Below are positions 7,057 through 15,148 of a stretch of DNA of 64,000 bases, one piece after another (within the stretch, counting starts at the first letter, position 1; each line of letters starts with the position of its first letter). Under the pieces are notes generated by a model. That model was not told the origin of the DNA. It ran no database searches and saw only the letters and a list, made by a program, of their open reading frames with translations. Position numbers and translations under genes: made by a program. This DNA comes from Pseudomonas tructae. GTDB taxonomy: Bacteria; Pseudomonadota; Gammaproteobacteria; Pseudomonadales; Pseudomonadaceae. The stretch lies in assembly GCF_004214895.1 (NCBI RefSeq), contig NZ_CP035952.1, positions 2,428,501-2,492,500 on the forward strand, in the 5' to 3' direction.

Positions 7057-7698
7057 GATGCTGTCGTCACCTGTGGCGTGGGTAGAGGTCATCAGGAGCA
7101 TTGCCCCTGGCCAAACCTTCAAACACAAGCCTGCTTCCTACTGCTTCGCGGACCTGTCGCACTCGGCCTGTTCCATCGCCATACAACACCTCGTTCAATT
7201 CGCTGGGCGGCAAGTGAACATGCAACTGCCGGCGGCGCTGCTGGGTGATCTTCTGGAGGCGTCTCATGGGCGGCATACCTCGATTGGCGTCTTCTTCGTA
7301 GAGCCAGAGGGCATGACCACTAGTAGACGCCTGTTTCCACCCTGTATGCCTCAAAGCTGACCAGTGGACGTGGTCAGGGCCGCTGCGTATGGGCTGGATC
7401 AAAATCGATGACGATGGTCAGAGTTGTAGGGCGGACAATCCATTGGCAGGTGAGAAAATTTTCCTCGAATGTTTAGTCTAGGAGTGGGGCAATGTAATAT
7501 TGCCACTACAGAAATCATAGGAGTGAGCGAGCCTGGCTTCATGCGACCTGCACAGTGGCACCTATAACCATGGTTATTGGGAACTCCCCAGTAACCATCA
7601 ACCAGACCTATGTGAGTCAATGCACAAACCAGGTAGGGGATTCGAATTCCCCTAGCGAAAACAGAACAACATCACCGACTACAAAACCAGGAGTTTTG
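7057..7698. other. Intergenic region between the DUF2252 gene and a small ORF
   Basis: No ORF here looks convincing on either strand. The 111-residue minus-strand frame (7067-7402) overlaps the DUF2252 5' region and shows no recognisable motif. Visible elements are a 14-base perfect palindrome ATAACCATGGTTAT (7564-7577), whose half-site TAACCAT recurs at 7592-7598, and a T-arm-like hairpin at 7634-7654. The base composition is lower in GC than the neighbouring genes. Confidence 0.4.
7634..7654 (+). other. tRNA T-arm-like hairpin
   Basis: TAGGGGA-TTCGAAT-TCCCCTA forms a 7-bp stem closed by a seven-base TTCGAAT loop, the sequence typical of a tRNA T-loop. No D-arm, anticodon arm, matching acceptor stem or CCA is found around it, so this is not a tRNA gene. 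It may be a tRNA fragment left by an integrative element, or a coincidence. Confidence 0.35.
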
Positions 7699-7818
7699 AT
7701 GATGAATAAAGGCCTCCGAGAATTCAAATCGATTGCTCGAAATGCAATTGCAAGCTTTGTGATGCTGGGAACGCTACTGGATGGTGGTGTACATTCCGCT
7801 CAGTCCTATGATTTTTGA
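7699..7818 (+). CDS. Small hypothetical protein (39 aa)
   Basis: A CAGGAG motif (7688-7693) precedes two consecutive ATG codons (7699, 7702) that open a 39-residue frame. It has a basic N-terminal half (K4, R7, K10, R14), a short hydrophobic run ASFVMLGTLL and a polar tail ending in SYDF. It could be a short membrane-active or secreted peptide. It abuts the ASCH pseudogene end-to-end on the other strand. There is no homology I can name; support is the ribosome site and composition only. Confidence 0.35.
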   Translation: MMNKGLREFKSIARNAIASFVMLGTLLDGGVHSAQSYDF

Positions 7819-7819
7819 T

Positions 7820-8223
7820 TTAATCATTCAACTGCTTCGTTAGTTTCTGGCAAGGCAGCGCCTCCGGCACCTCAAAGAACCCCAATCGGCCCTTCAAGGG
7901 AATGAACTCACAAGGGCGGGGGGCGTGCAGCACGAATCCCTTTTCCCCCATGTACCACGGCGATGCGCTGGCATCGACGCTATCCACCAGCTCAACCGAA
8001 CCAACAATACCACCGCGCGCCAGTGCCTCGAAGGGGGGGGGACGGCTACCCCTCGTTCAGCAGCGTACTGCGCCACTCTGGCGTAGTCGGTGCGCTTCAT
8101 GCCCTGTGAGGCATGCACGCAGAACCGCCCGCGTAATGTCGTGTGCCAGCTGCGGTTCTCTATGTCTTTGCCGGCGTGGATGATCAGCCAGGCCCAGGGT
8201 TGGCGAATTGAAAGTGCCTTCAT
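7820..8223 (-). pseudogene. ASCH-domain protein, frameshifted in a run of nine G
   Basis: The start (8223) encodes MKALSIRQPWAWLIIHAGKDI followed by E-N-R-S-W, the classic opening of ASCH-domain proteins (YTH-like fold, RNA or modified-base binding). The frame is good to the PPP encoded by nine C on this strand (plus strand 8033-8041). Beyond that the family-like continuation (FEALARGGIVGSVELVD, then GFVLHAPRPCEFIPLKGRLG) is in another frame and ends with TAA at 7820-7822. A tract of seven or ten bases would restore a single frame of about 134 residues. It is either a slippage-prone contingency site, a true pseudogene or a sequencing error. Confidence 0.75.
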
Positions 8224-8247
8224 GGCGAATACCTGTTGTTCGATGGA

Positions 8248-8739
8248 TTACGCGCAAGTGGCCAGGCACAAGAGCGCTTGGTAGGTGGCATAGGTGCCGA
8301 AGGCAAAGATCAGTATTGAAGTCAGGCCTAAGACGATGCAGCTCAATTGCAAGGTGGTGCCGACTGTGTTGTGCCACGTTACATTGCTGTCAAATGCGAT
8401 CTGCGCAAGGCAAGTCAGGCAAGCGCTGATTCCGATGGCCAATGCCCCTGTCACAAAGGCCGTCAGGGCATATGCGAAGTCCGGGATTGCGCCGCTGTTG
8501 TTGTCTGAAAGCTTGCCAATGAACGCCAGCAGGGCGATTGCTGCACCACCGTTCAGTAGCAGCATGGTCTTGATTGCGTTCTGTCCTGATTGGCTGATTG
8601 AGTTGCTGTTTTGCGAGGTGGCTTCGACAAGCGCGTCAATATGATTCACAAGACTGTCGCAGTGAAGGGTCTCCTGACCCTGTGATTTAACCTCGTTGAT
8701 CGAGGCTTTCAGTGTTCGCGCGAATGCCTTTGCTTCCAT
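8248..8739 (-). CDS. Hypothetical integral membrane protein
   Basis: A 163-residue protein: a polar amphipathic N-terminal region of about 55 residues rich in Q, S and N, followed by three predicted transmembrane segments (about 58-76, 86-108 and 130-152), several of them cysteine-containing. Such small helical proteins with a cytoplasmic N-terminal helix occur in Pseudomonas accessory regions; some are partners in defence or toxin-antitoxin modules, but nothing here identifies a partner. The start at 8739 is the first ATG. It lies between the ASCH pseudogene and a divergent two-helix protein. Confidence 0.6.
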   Translation of the reverse strand: MEAKAFARTLKASINEVKSQGQETLHCDSLVNHIDALVEATSQNSNSISQSGQNAIKTMLLLNGGAAIALLAFIGKLSDNNSGAIPDFAYALTAFVTGALAIGISACLTCLAQIAFDSNVTWHNTVGTTLQLSCIVLGLTSILIFAFGTYATYQALLCLATCA

Positions 8740-8838
8740 TACTCATGCTCGCTAGATTGACGACCTGACTCACTGTGCTGCTTCGTGCACACAGGGCGGT
8801 GAGCCTAGCATCTGGCTATTCAAAGGGGGAGAGTGGTA

Positions 8839-9036
8839 ATGGCGTTGCGCAAGAAGCTGGAAGCATTTCGAGAGCGGTTTACTCCGCGCCAACGACGCAT
8901 CGTCGGTGGTGCACTGTTGGCACTCTGGGCCATCGGATTATGGGTGCATCCCGGTCAATACCTGCTGGCACTGTTGATCCCAGGGGTCATCATTTTCTTC
9001 AGCGCCTCAGCAATAGAGCTTGAGCGAAAATCTTGA
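8839..9036 (+). CDS. Small two-helix membrane protein (65 aa)
   Basis: A 65-residue frame from the ATG at 8839, behind AAAGGGGGAGA, with a basic amphipathic head (residues 1-20) and two hydrophobic helices (about 22-35 and 41-56) joined by a short loop with H-P-G. The tail is charged. An in-frame GTG at 8833 is possible but overlaps the ribosome site. No function is recognised. Confidence 0.6.
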   Translation: MALRKKLEAFRERFTPRQRRIVGGALLALWAIGLWVHPGQYLLALLIPGVIIFFSASAIELERKS

Positions 9037-9084
9037 GACACCGTTGGGCTAGGCTTCGCTAACGGCTGGAAAAAGGAGAGCAAC

Positions 9085-9396
9085 ATGCCCGTTCTGAGAA
9101 ACGCATGGTTTGTGCTGGCAGTGACTGTCGGCACGATCCCGATGGCGAGCGCGGATACAGTGAAGTTTGAAGGTGTTGCCGCAATCGCAGCAGGTGCGAT
9201 AAACCCACCCAATCCAGTGGAAGGTTGTAATCGTGCCAAGCGGGATGCTGAGCAGAAGGCCGTCAAGGCGGGAACCAAGGGTTTGGAATCCTGGGACCGG
9301 CTCAGCGTCGACAGTGACTGTTCGTTGTCCACGGAAGGGGCTACTGGCGTGGGTTACTTTTACATTTTCAAAGCCAGTGGAAACTTCACAAAGTAA
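9085..9396 (+). CDS. Secreted or periplasmic hypothetical protein
   Basis: A 103-residue protein with a clear Sec signal peptide (hydrophobic core WFVLAVTVGTIPM, likely cleavage after A-S-A near residue 23). The mature part is about 80 residues with two cysteines (Cys48 and Cys78) that could form one disulfide, and an aromatic strand GVGYFYIF near the end. AAAGGAG (9073-9079) precedes the ATG. The gene follows the two-helix protein by 48 bases and may be cotranscribed. The family is unknown. Confidence 0.65.
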   Translation: MPVLRNAWFVLAVTVGTIPMASADTVKFEGVAAIAAGAINPPNPVEGCNRAKRDAEQKAVKAGTKGLESWDRLSVDSDCSLSTEGATGVGYFYIFKASGNFTK

Positions 9397-9703
9397 TGGC
9401 GGGTTTTGGCTGCCAAGGTGCAGTCCCAACCTTACCCTTGGTCAGGATGCCCATCGGGCTGATGATCTGGCGCTAGGTTGCACTGCCTGAAAACGCGCAA
9501 TTGACTGTTGCACAAAACGCAGCCGACAAGCTGGCAATGTTCTTCTAAGGTGTATCCATCAGCAGCGCTGAAAGGATTCACACATGGAGATGTGCGTGCA
9601 CTCAAGCGTGCGCGGCACGCGTGAGAGGGCGGCGTCCGCAGGCCGGATTGGCCTGCGGGCGACAGCCCCTCGACGACAGCGAAGGTTCAGTTACGCGGCA
9701 GCC
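9397..9703. other. Intergenic region downstream of the HpaB-like gene
   Basis: I see no gene here. The main element is a perfect stem CCGCAGGCC / GGCCTGCGG (9636-9644 and 9650-9658) with a 5-base loop, a plausible end-of-transcript structure for the minus-strand monooxygenase gene, although no T tract follows in that direction. Confidence 0.5.
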
Positions 9704-11236
9704 TCAACCCGCAGCGTAGGCCTTTTTGAAGTCCGGGGCGGTCCAGCCATTGAGGTCGTACTCAGCCATGCACTGTTCGGCCAGGGCGCGCATTTGCTCG
9801 GTGCGCCCGGAATGGCTGGCGATGTGCAGGGTGTCCAGACGACTCTTCTCGTAGCTGCCGGAGTAGTTGACCTCGTACAGTTCGTGGCGCGAACCGAACT
9901 CGGTACCGATCGCGTCCCACAGCAGCTTGAGGGTCTTGGCGCGCTCTTCGGCGTCGATGCCGTTGGAACCACGGGCGTACTGGTCCAGGAAGGGTCTGAC
10001 CTCGGGATTGAGGAAGTCCTTGGCGTGGGAGGGCAGGTAGATCAAGCCGCTGGCCACGGTCTTGCGGATCAGGTTGATCACCCGGCTGTAGGCATCGCCA
10101 GCGGTAGCGCGGTAGGCCAGGGCCGATTCCAGGTTGGGCAGCAGGAATTCCTCGTTCCAGTTTTCGGTGCGATAGGCCATGGAGTCGGAAAGGCCCCAGA
10201 GCATGTGGCGCAAGGCGATGGCTTCGCCCACAGCCCCTTGAACGCCCTGGAAGTCACGGGTACCGCAGATTTCCACGGCCTTGAGAAACAGCCCGCAGAT
10301 GAAGTCCATCTTCACCGCCAGGCGGGTGCAGCCATGCATCAGGGTGCGGCCGAAGAAGCCGGATTTCTGGATGAAGCTGTTGGACATCTCCACGCCGTAC
10401 ATGAACACGTCCTGCCACGGCACGAAGGCCCGGTCGAAGATCAGGATGCAGTCGTTCTCGTCCATGCGGCTCGACAGCGGGTAGTCGAACGGGCTGCCGT
10501 TCTTGCTCGCCGCCTGCTCGTAGGAGGTCCGGCAGATAAGCTTCACGCCTTTGGCACCGGTGGGGATCATGAAGATCGGCGAATACTTTTTGTCCTGGTA
10601 CATGACGTTGTAGTGGGCAACGAACGTGTACTGGGTCAGTGCCGCGCCAGTGGCCACCACCTTGGCCCCGCTGATGTACAGACCGTCCGCGGTTTCTTCG
10701 TCGACGCGCACGAAGACGTTGGAGGTGTTTGGGTCCTGGTTGCGGTCCACCGGCGGGTTGACCACGGCATGGTTGATGAACGGCAGGCGTTCGCGGCTGA
10801 AGTTGTACCAGCGGGTGGCGTTTTCGGCGTACTCGCCGTAGAGGTCGCGGTTAGGGCCGAAGGTGCCGATCCAGGCGCCTTTGAAGTCCGGAGTGCGGCC
10901 CATCCAGCCATAGCTCAGGCGGGCGGTTTCGGCGATCGCGTCGCGTGCGGCGACCTGTTCTTCGACCGTGCGCGGTGCCTGGAAGAAGCGGTGGCAGCGC
11001 AGGCCAGGGGCACCGTCGATCTCGATGGTGAGCTTGTCACGCAGTTTGGGGTCATGCAGTGCATCGTAGAAGCGAGCGTTCATCAGCGCCGCGTTGCGAA
11101 ACGCGGGATGTTCGGTGACATCTTCGACCCGCTCGCCGTTGATCCAAACTTCCCTGCCATCCCTCAGGCTTGCCAGATACTCCTGCGAGGTTTGAAGGCC
11201 CCTACGGTCAAGAGAGAAACCATTACGATCCATCAT
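9704..11236 (-). CDS. HpaB-family FADH2-dependent phenol monooxygenase (4-hydroxyphenylacetate 3-hydroxylase-like)
   Basis: A 510-residue protein of the HpaB/PvcC/TcpA family. Recognisable are the N-terminal S-Q-E-Y-L-A-S-L-R-D-G-R-E block, D-V-T-E-H-P-A-F, the long acyl-CoA-dehydrogenase-like core, and I-S-G-A-K-V-V-A-T-G-A-A-L-T-Q in the middle domain. These enzymes hydroxylate phenols ortho to the ring OH using reduced flavin supplied by a separate reductase. I chose the ATG at 11236 because GGAG lies 7 bases upstream; the frame extends to a TTG at 11254. Nearby candidates for the flavin donor are the two reductases at 16688 and 17454. Neighbouring genes do not include the HpaC flavin reductase or an hpa ring-cleavage operon, so the substrate is probably not plain 4-hydroxyphenylacetate. 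Confidence 0.88.
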   Translation of the reverse strand: MMDRNGFSLDRRGLQTSQEYLASLRDGREVWINGERVEDVTEHPAFRNAALMNARFYDALHDPKLRDKLTIEIDGAPGLRCHRFFQAPRTVEEQVAARDAIAETARLSYGWMGRTPDFKGAWIGTFGPNRDLYGEYAENATRWYNFSRERLPFINHAVVNPPVDRNQDPNTSNVFVRVDEETADGLYISGAKVVATGAALTQYTFVAHYNVMYQDKKYSPIFMIPTGAKGVKLICRTSYEQAASKNGSPFDYPLSSRMDENDCILIFDRAFVPWQDVFMYGVEMSNSFIQKSGFFGRTLMHGCTRLAVKMDFICGLFLKAVEICGTRDFQGVQGAVGEAIALRHMLWGLSDSMAYRTENWNEEFLLPNLESALAYRATAGDAYSRVINLIRKTVASGLIYLPSHAKDFLNPEVRPFLDQYARGSNGIDAEERAKTLKLLWDAIGTEFGSRHELYEVNYSGSYEKSRLDTLHIASHSGRTEQMRALAEQCMAEYDLNGWTAPDFKKAYAAG

Positions 11237-11459
11237 CAATCTGCTCCGGTACAAGTAAGACTACGCACACAGGTTGTCCATCAGTGGCGCGTCGTTGTTG
11301 TGGGGTAAATGCTGGTTTGCACGAGCCACAACTTAGAGAGAAGTGTGACGAGATGTAAATTTCGAAACATGCAATCTACGATTGCCTGGAGGAGGGGTTG
11401 TGGGCGCTTTTTGTCGCTGGCTACTGTGGGCGGTTTTTTTGTGTGCGAGAACTGCTGCG

Positions 11460-11480
11460 GGGCGCTCGCATTTGGCGCCC
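11460..11480 (-). terminator. Stem-loop after the LysR gene
   Basis: GGGCGC (11460-11465) pairs with GCGCCC (11475-11480) 18 bases beyond the LysR stop. There is no downstream T run on the minus strand, so it is only a possible terminator. The rest of 11237-11497 should contain the promoter of the HpaB-like gene. Confidence 0.35.
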
Positions 11481-11497
11481 GTTGCAGAATAACCGGT

Positions 11498-12394
11498 TCA
11501 GCTGCAGGAACATTCCTGCACTAATTGGCGCAACCAACGATGTACCTGGTCATTGTTCACGCGCGGGTGCCAGGCCTGGCAGAACTCGCCGCCGGGGGTC
11601 TCCAGCGGTAGCTGGAAAATGTGCAGCGGCAGTAGCGGCAGCGACCATTCGACGAAGCGCTGCGGGATCACCGCAATCATGTCCGAGGAACTGGCCAGTT
11701 GCATGGCCGCCTGAAAGCCCGGGACCACCAACTGCACCTTGCGTTGCAAGCCGACCTTTTCCAGCTCCAGATCCAACGGGCCGCGGGTGCGGCCGCGGCG
11801 TGACACCGACAGGTGAGGGAAGGCCACCAGGTCCTCGGCGCTGACGCTGCTCTGGCGCGCGAGGGGGTGCTGATTGTTGACCACGCCAACGAAGGTGTCG
11901 ATGTACAGGCGTTGCTTGTAGACCTCGGGCCCCAGGGGCCCGGCGATGCCGATGTCGAGGTCGATCAGGCCGTCGCGCAGGGCGGCGACATCCTCGTTGC
12001 CCTGGGACATGAAACTCAAGGTCACATGCGGGGCCTGTTGCGCCACCCGTTGACTCAGGCGCAGGGCCCAGGCGCCGGTGAAGCCATCCTCGGTGCGCAG
12101 GGTGAATACTCGCTTTACCGTGCCCAGGTTGAGCTTCTGTTTAGTGCCCAGCACATTGCGCGCCTCTTCCAGCAGGTTGTGCACCTGGGGCGCAAGGTCC
12201 AGAGCCAGGGGCGTTGGGACCAGGCGGCGGCCGGCCAGCACGAACAGCGGGTCGCCCATGGCTTCGCGCAGGTTCGACAAGCGCCGGCTCATGGCGGGAA
12301 TGCTCAGGTTCATGCGCTCGGCGGCGCCAGTGACGCTGCCTTCGCGCAACATCGAGTCGAAGGTCAGCAGCAAGTTCAGATCAGGCAGGTTCAT
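11498..12394 (-). CDS. LysR-family transcriptional regulator
   Basis: A 298-residue LysR regulator in the NodD/LinR-like group: the helix-turn-helix is residues 5-63 (LLLTFDSMLREGSVTGAAER, then L-S-I-P-A-M-S-R-R-L), followed by the two-lobed co-inducer domain. AAAGGACTGCGAA precedes the ATG. It stands back to back with the efflux operon and in line with the HpaB-like gene, so it probably controls both. Two LysR-box-like inverted repeats sit in the 110-base divergent gap. Confidence 0.9.
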   Translation of the reverse strand: MNLPDLNLLLTFDSMLREGSVTGAAERMNLSIPAMSRRLSNLREAMGDPLFVLAGRRLVPTPLALDLAPQVHNLLEEARNVLGTKQKLNLGTVKRVFTLRTEDGFTGAWALRLSQRVAQQAPHVTLSFMSQGNEDVAALRDGLIDLDIGIAGPLGPEVYKQRLYIDTFVGVVNNQHPLARQSSVSAEDLVAFPHLSVSRRGRTRGPLDLELEKVGLQRKVQLVVPGFQAAMQLASSSDMIAVIPQRFVEWSLPLLPLHIFQLPLETPGGEFCQAWHPRVNNDQVHRWLRQLVQECSCS

Positions 12395-12405
12395 TTCGCA
12401 GTCCT

Positions 12406-12450
12406 TTGCAAAAAACGCAAGTCTAGTCTCGGTTTATTGCAATTTTCAAT
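12406..12450. promoter_or_regulatory. Pair of LysR-type operator sequences
   Basis: TTGC-N7-GCAA (12406-12420) and ATTG-N7-CAAT (12436-12450) both contain the T-N11-A core of LysR sites. Their centres are 30 bases apart, as for the recognition and activation half-sites of LysR regulators, and they lie between the LysR gene and the efflux operon it faces. Confidence 0.5.
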
Positions 12451-12504
12451 ATGCCAGGGGCTACTTATCATCCCGTTGCAACCCAACCCTTCAAGGATGT
12501 TGTG

Positions 12505-13974
12505 ATGGAATCCTCTTATTCGCTTCAGCATTGGCTGGCGATCTGTCTGCTGTTGGCATTGCCAGGCTGCGTCAGCCCCGGGCATAGCCCTGAACCACCC
12601 AAACCCTTGTCACCCGAACAGCTCGAGGCCGGTCTGGACATCGAACACGCCGCTACCCAGCCCTCATCTGCGGCAGATGATCGCTGGTGGCTGAGCTTCA
12701 ATGACGCTGACCTCAATCGCCTGCTGGCTGCCGGCCTGGACACCTCGCCTAGCCTGGCTATTGCCAGTGCGCGTATCGAGCGGGCGCAAGCCGATGCCGG
12801 CATCACCCTGGCCAATACCCGGCCGAGCCTGTCGGCCATGACCCAGATCCTGCGTAGCCAGGATTCACAGCACTACAAGACCGGTGCCGATGAAGCCGGG
12901 GTCTGGCACACCGATGGCCAGGCGTTGCTGCAAGGGCGTTACAACCTTGATCTGTGGGGCCTCAATCGTTCTCTGAACGAAGCAGCGGTGGGTAGCCTGC
13001 GCGCCGCCGAGGCCGATCAGGCGGTCGCCCGTCTGGCGCTCAGTGGCAGCCTGGTGGAAACCTGGTTCGCCTTGGGCGGTGTGCTCGAACAGCAGGCCAT
13101 TGTCAATCAGACCCTGGAACAACGCCGCAGTATCCTGCAGTTGAGTGAAAACCGGCTGAAGTCTGGTCTGGGCACGCAGGTTGACGTGGTGCGGGCACGT
13201 GGGCCAATCCCTTTGCTCGAAGCCGAGCAGGCGCGCCTGCAAGGCGCCGCCCGTGGCTATCAGTTACGGCTGGCGGCTCTGGCCGGCAAGGGCCCGGGCT
13301 GGGGCGAGCAATGGCAGCCCAAAGTCGCTGACCCGCGCCAGCGCGTGGCCTTGCCGGGCCATCTGCCGGCCGAGTTGATCGGTGGCCGGCCCGATGTGGT
13401 TGCCCAGCGCTGGCGCGTCGAAGCACAAGGCAAGCGCATTGGCGCCGCCCGTGCGGCGTTTTATCCGAACATCGACCTTCTCGCATTCGCAGGCTTCCAG
13501 AGCTTCAGCTTCCAGAACCTTTTCCACCACGACAGCCGTACCTATGGCGTGGGCCCCGCAGTGACCTTGCCGATCTTCGACGCCGGGCGTTTACGTGGCC
13601 AATACCAGGCCCAGCAGGCCAGTTATGCCGAAGCCGTGGCCAGCTACAACCAGACCCTGGTCAACGCCCTGAGTGAAGTGGCCGGACATGTCTCGCAACT
13701 GCGTGCCATTGAGGGCCAGCGCCTGAAAACCGTGCAGGGGCTGGATGAGGTCGAACAGGTCTACGACCTGGAAAACCTGCGTTACCGGCAAAGTCTCACT
13801 GATTTTCTGCATGTGCTCGACGCCCAGACCCGGGTACTCGACACGCGCATGCAACTGGTCCAGTTGAAGACCTCGGCGCTGCAAAACCATGCCGGCCTGC
13901 TGCGCGCGCTCGGCGGCGGCTGGAAAGAAGCCGATCAGAACTCCACTACGCTTGCAGGAACCTCTCATGACTGA
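12505..13974 (+). CDS. Outer-membrane efflux lipoprotein (NodT/OprM family)
   Basis: A 489-residue outer-membrane factor. The lipobox L-A-L-P-G-C places the lipidated cysteine near residue 24. The two OEP repeats of the TolC fold follow, with the family motifs W-W-x-S-F-N-D, Y-N-L-D-L-W-G, L-I-G-G-R-P-D-V-V-A-Q-R-W-R and F-Y-P-N-I-D-L. It forms the exit duct for the pump whose adaptor and MFS gene follow. The ATG at 12505 is preceded by AAGGATG; the upstream extension to 12451 lacks a ribosome site. The gene overlaps the adaptor gene by 8 bases, so translation is coupled. Confidence 0.92.
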   Translation: MESSYSLQHWLAICLLLALPGCVSPGHSPEPPKPLSPEQLEAGLDIEHAATQPSSAADDRWWLSFNDADLNRLLAAGLDTSPSLAIASARIERAQADAGITLANTRPSLSAMTQILRSQDSQHYKTGADEAGVWHTDGQALLQGRYNLDLWGLNRSLNEAAVGSLRAAEADQAVARLALSGSLVETWFALGGVLEQQAIVNQTLEQRRSILQLSENRLKSGLGTQVDVVRARGPIPLLEAEQARLQGAARGYQLRLAALAGKGPGWGEQWQPKVADPRQRVALPGHLPAELIGGRPDVVAQRWRVEAQGKRIGAARAAFYPNIDLLAFAGFQSFSFQNLFHHDSRTYGVGPAVTLPIFDAGRLRGQYQAQQASYAEAVASYNQTLVNALSEVAGHVSQLRAIEGQRLKTVQGLDEVEQVYDLENLRYRQSLTDFLHVLDAQTRVLDTRMQLVQLKTSALQNHAGLLRALGGGWKEADQNSTTLAGTSHD

Positions 13975-15148
13975 CGCCACCCAAACCCCAGCCCCGGCAC
14001 CGGCCAAGTCGCGCCGCGGCCCGATTTTCCTGCTCATTACCCTGGTTGCCCTGGCCGCGGCTGTGGCTGCCGGCCTGTGGTACTGGGTGTATGGCCGCAC
14101 GTATGAAAGCACCGACAACGCCTATGTACGGGGCGACGTGGTGCTGATCTCCGCCCAGGTACGTGGTACCGCCACTGCGGTAAACATCCAGAACACCGAT
14201 ACGGTCAAGGCGGGTGACACCCTGGTTGAAATCGACCCGGCCGATGCGCGCTTGAGCCTGGACTCCGCCACTCACCAACTGGCCCTGACCGTGCGCACAG
14301 TCAACAGCCTGTTCGCCGAAGAGAACGATCTGCTCGCCCAGGTCAAGCTACGCCAGGCCGAAGCCAACCGGGCCAACCAGGACCTGCAACGGCGCCGGTC
14401 GGTGATCGCCCAGGGCGGTGTCTCCGGCGAAGACCTGCACCATGCCGAAGAAGCCGCGCAGATCGCCCAGTCGGGCCTGCGTGCGGCCGAGGCCAAATTG
14501 GTCGGGCTGCAGGCGCGTATCCAGGGCACTACGGTGGAAAGCCATCCGCAGGTGGCCGCCGCCGCCGAGCGTGTGCGCGAAGCTTACCTGGCGTTGGCGC
14601 GGACCAAGGTGCCGGCGCCGGTTGACGGCCTGATCACCAAGCGCGCGGTGCAAGTGGGCCAGCACATCGAACCGGGCACCGTGCTGATGGGTTTGGTGCC
14701 GCTGGATAAAGTCTGGGTCGAGGCCAACTTCAAAGAGTCGCAACTGGGCCAGATCAAGGTCGGCCAGCGGGTCGAGCTGTTTGCCGACCTGTATGGCGAG
14801 AGCGTGGTCTACCACGGCCGCATCCAGGGTATCGAAGCCGGCAGCGGCGCGGCGTTCGCCACCATCCCGGCGCAGAACGCCACCGGCAACTGGATCAAGG
14901 TGGTGCAGCGGGTGCCGGTGCGCATCGCCCTGGACCGCGAAGAAGTGCTGCGTCACCCGTTGCGCATCGGCCTTTCGATGACCGCCAAGGCTACCCTGGG
15001 TGAGCCGGACGAACAGGTGCCCAGCAGCGTCCAGGACAACACCGAGGTCTACGGCAAGATGGGTAGCGGCAGCGAAGCACTGGTCAACCGGATCATTGCC
15101 GAAAACCTGCAAGGCTCGAAACTGAGTGTATCGAGGAACGATCGATGA
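13967..15148 (+). CDS. EmrA/HlyD-type membrane fusion protein
   Basis: A 393-residue periplasmic adaptor. It has a short proline/alanine-rich cytosolic head, one transmembrane helix (about residues 19-42), then Y-V-R-G-D-V-V-L-I-S-A-Q-V-R-G and V-K-A-G-D-T-L-V-E-I-D-P-A-D, the two halves of the biotinyl-lipoyl domain, with a coiled-coil hairpin between (about 95-185). It bridges the MFS transporter and the outer-membrane duct. The start codon overlaps the upstream gene by 8 bases, and its stop overlaps the start of the MFS gene (ATGA). Confidence 0.92.
   Translation: MTDATQTPAPAPAKSRRGPIFLLITLVALAAAVAAGLWYWVYGRTYESTDNAYVRGDVVLISAQVRGTATAVNIQNTDTVKAGDTLVEIDPADARLSLDSATHQLALTVRTVNSLFAEENDLLAQVKLRQAEANRANQDLQRRRSVIAQGGVSGEDLHHAEEAAQIAQSGLRAAEAKLVGLQARIQGTTVESHPQVAAAAERVREAYLALARTKVPAPVDGLITKRAVQVGQHIEPGTVLMGLVPLDKVWVEANFKESQLGQIKVGQRVELFADLYGESVVYHGRIQGIEAGSGAAFATIPAQNATGNWIKVVQRVPVRIALDREEVLRHPLRIGLSMTAKATLGEPDEQVPSSVQDNTEVYGKMGSGSEALVNRIIAENLQGSKLSVSRNDR

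Noticed and set aside
7067..7402. Minus-strand 111-residue frame upstream of the DUF2252 gene
   Set aside because: No ribosome site, no motif, and it overlaps the 5' end of the DUF2252 gene in another frame.
7620..7670. Possible tRNA gene around the TTCGAAT hairpin
   Set aside because: No anticodon arm, D-arm or acceptor stem can be folded around it and there is no CCA end.
9584..11308. A 574-codon plus-strand frame across the HpaB-like gene
   Set aside because: It lies opposite a strongly family-matching gene; its composition (many V, A, G, H, Q) is the usual antisense shadow of GC-rich coding sequence and it shows no motif.
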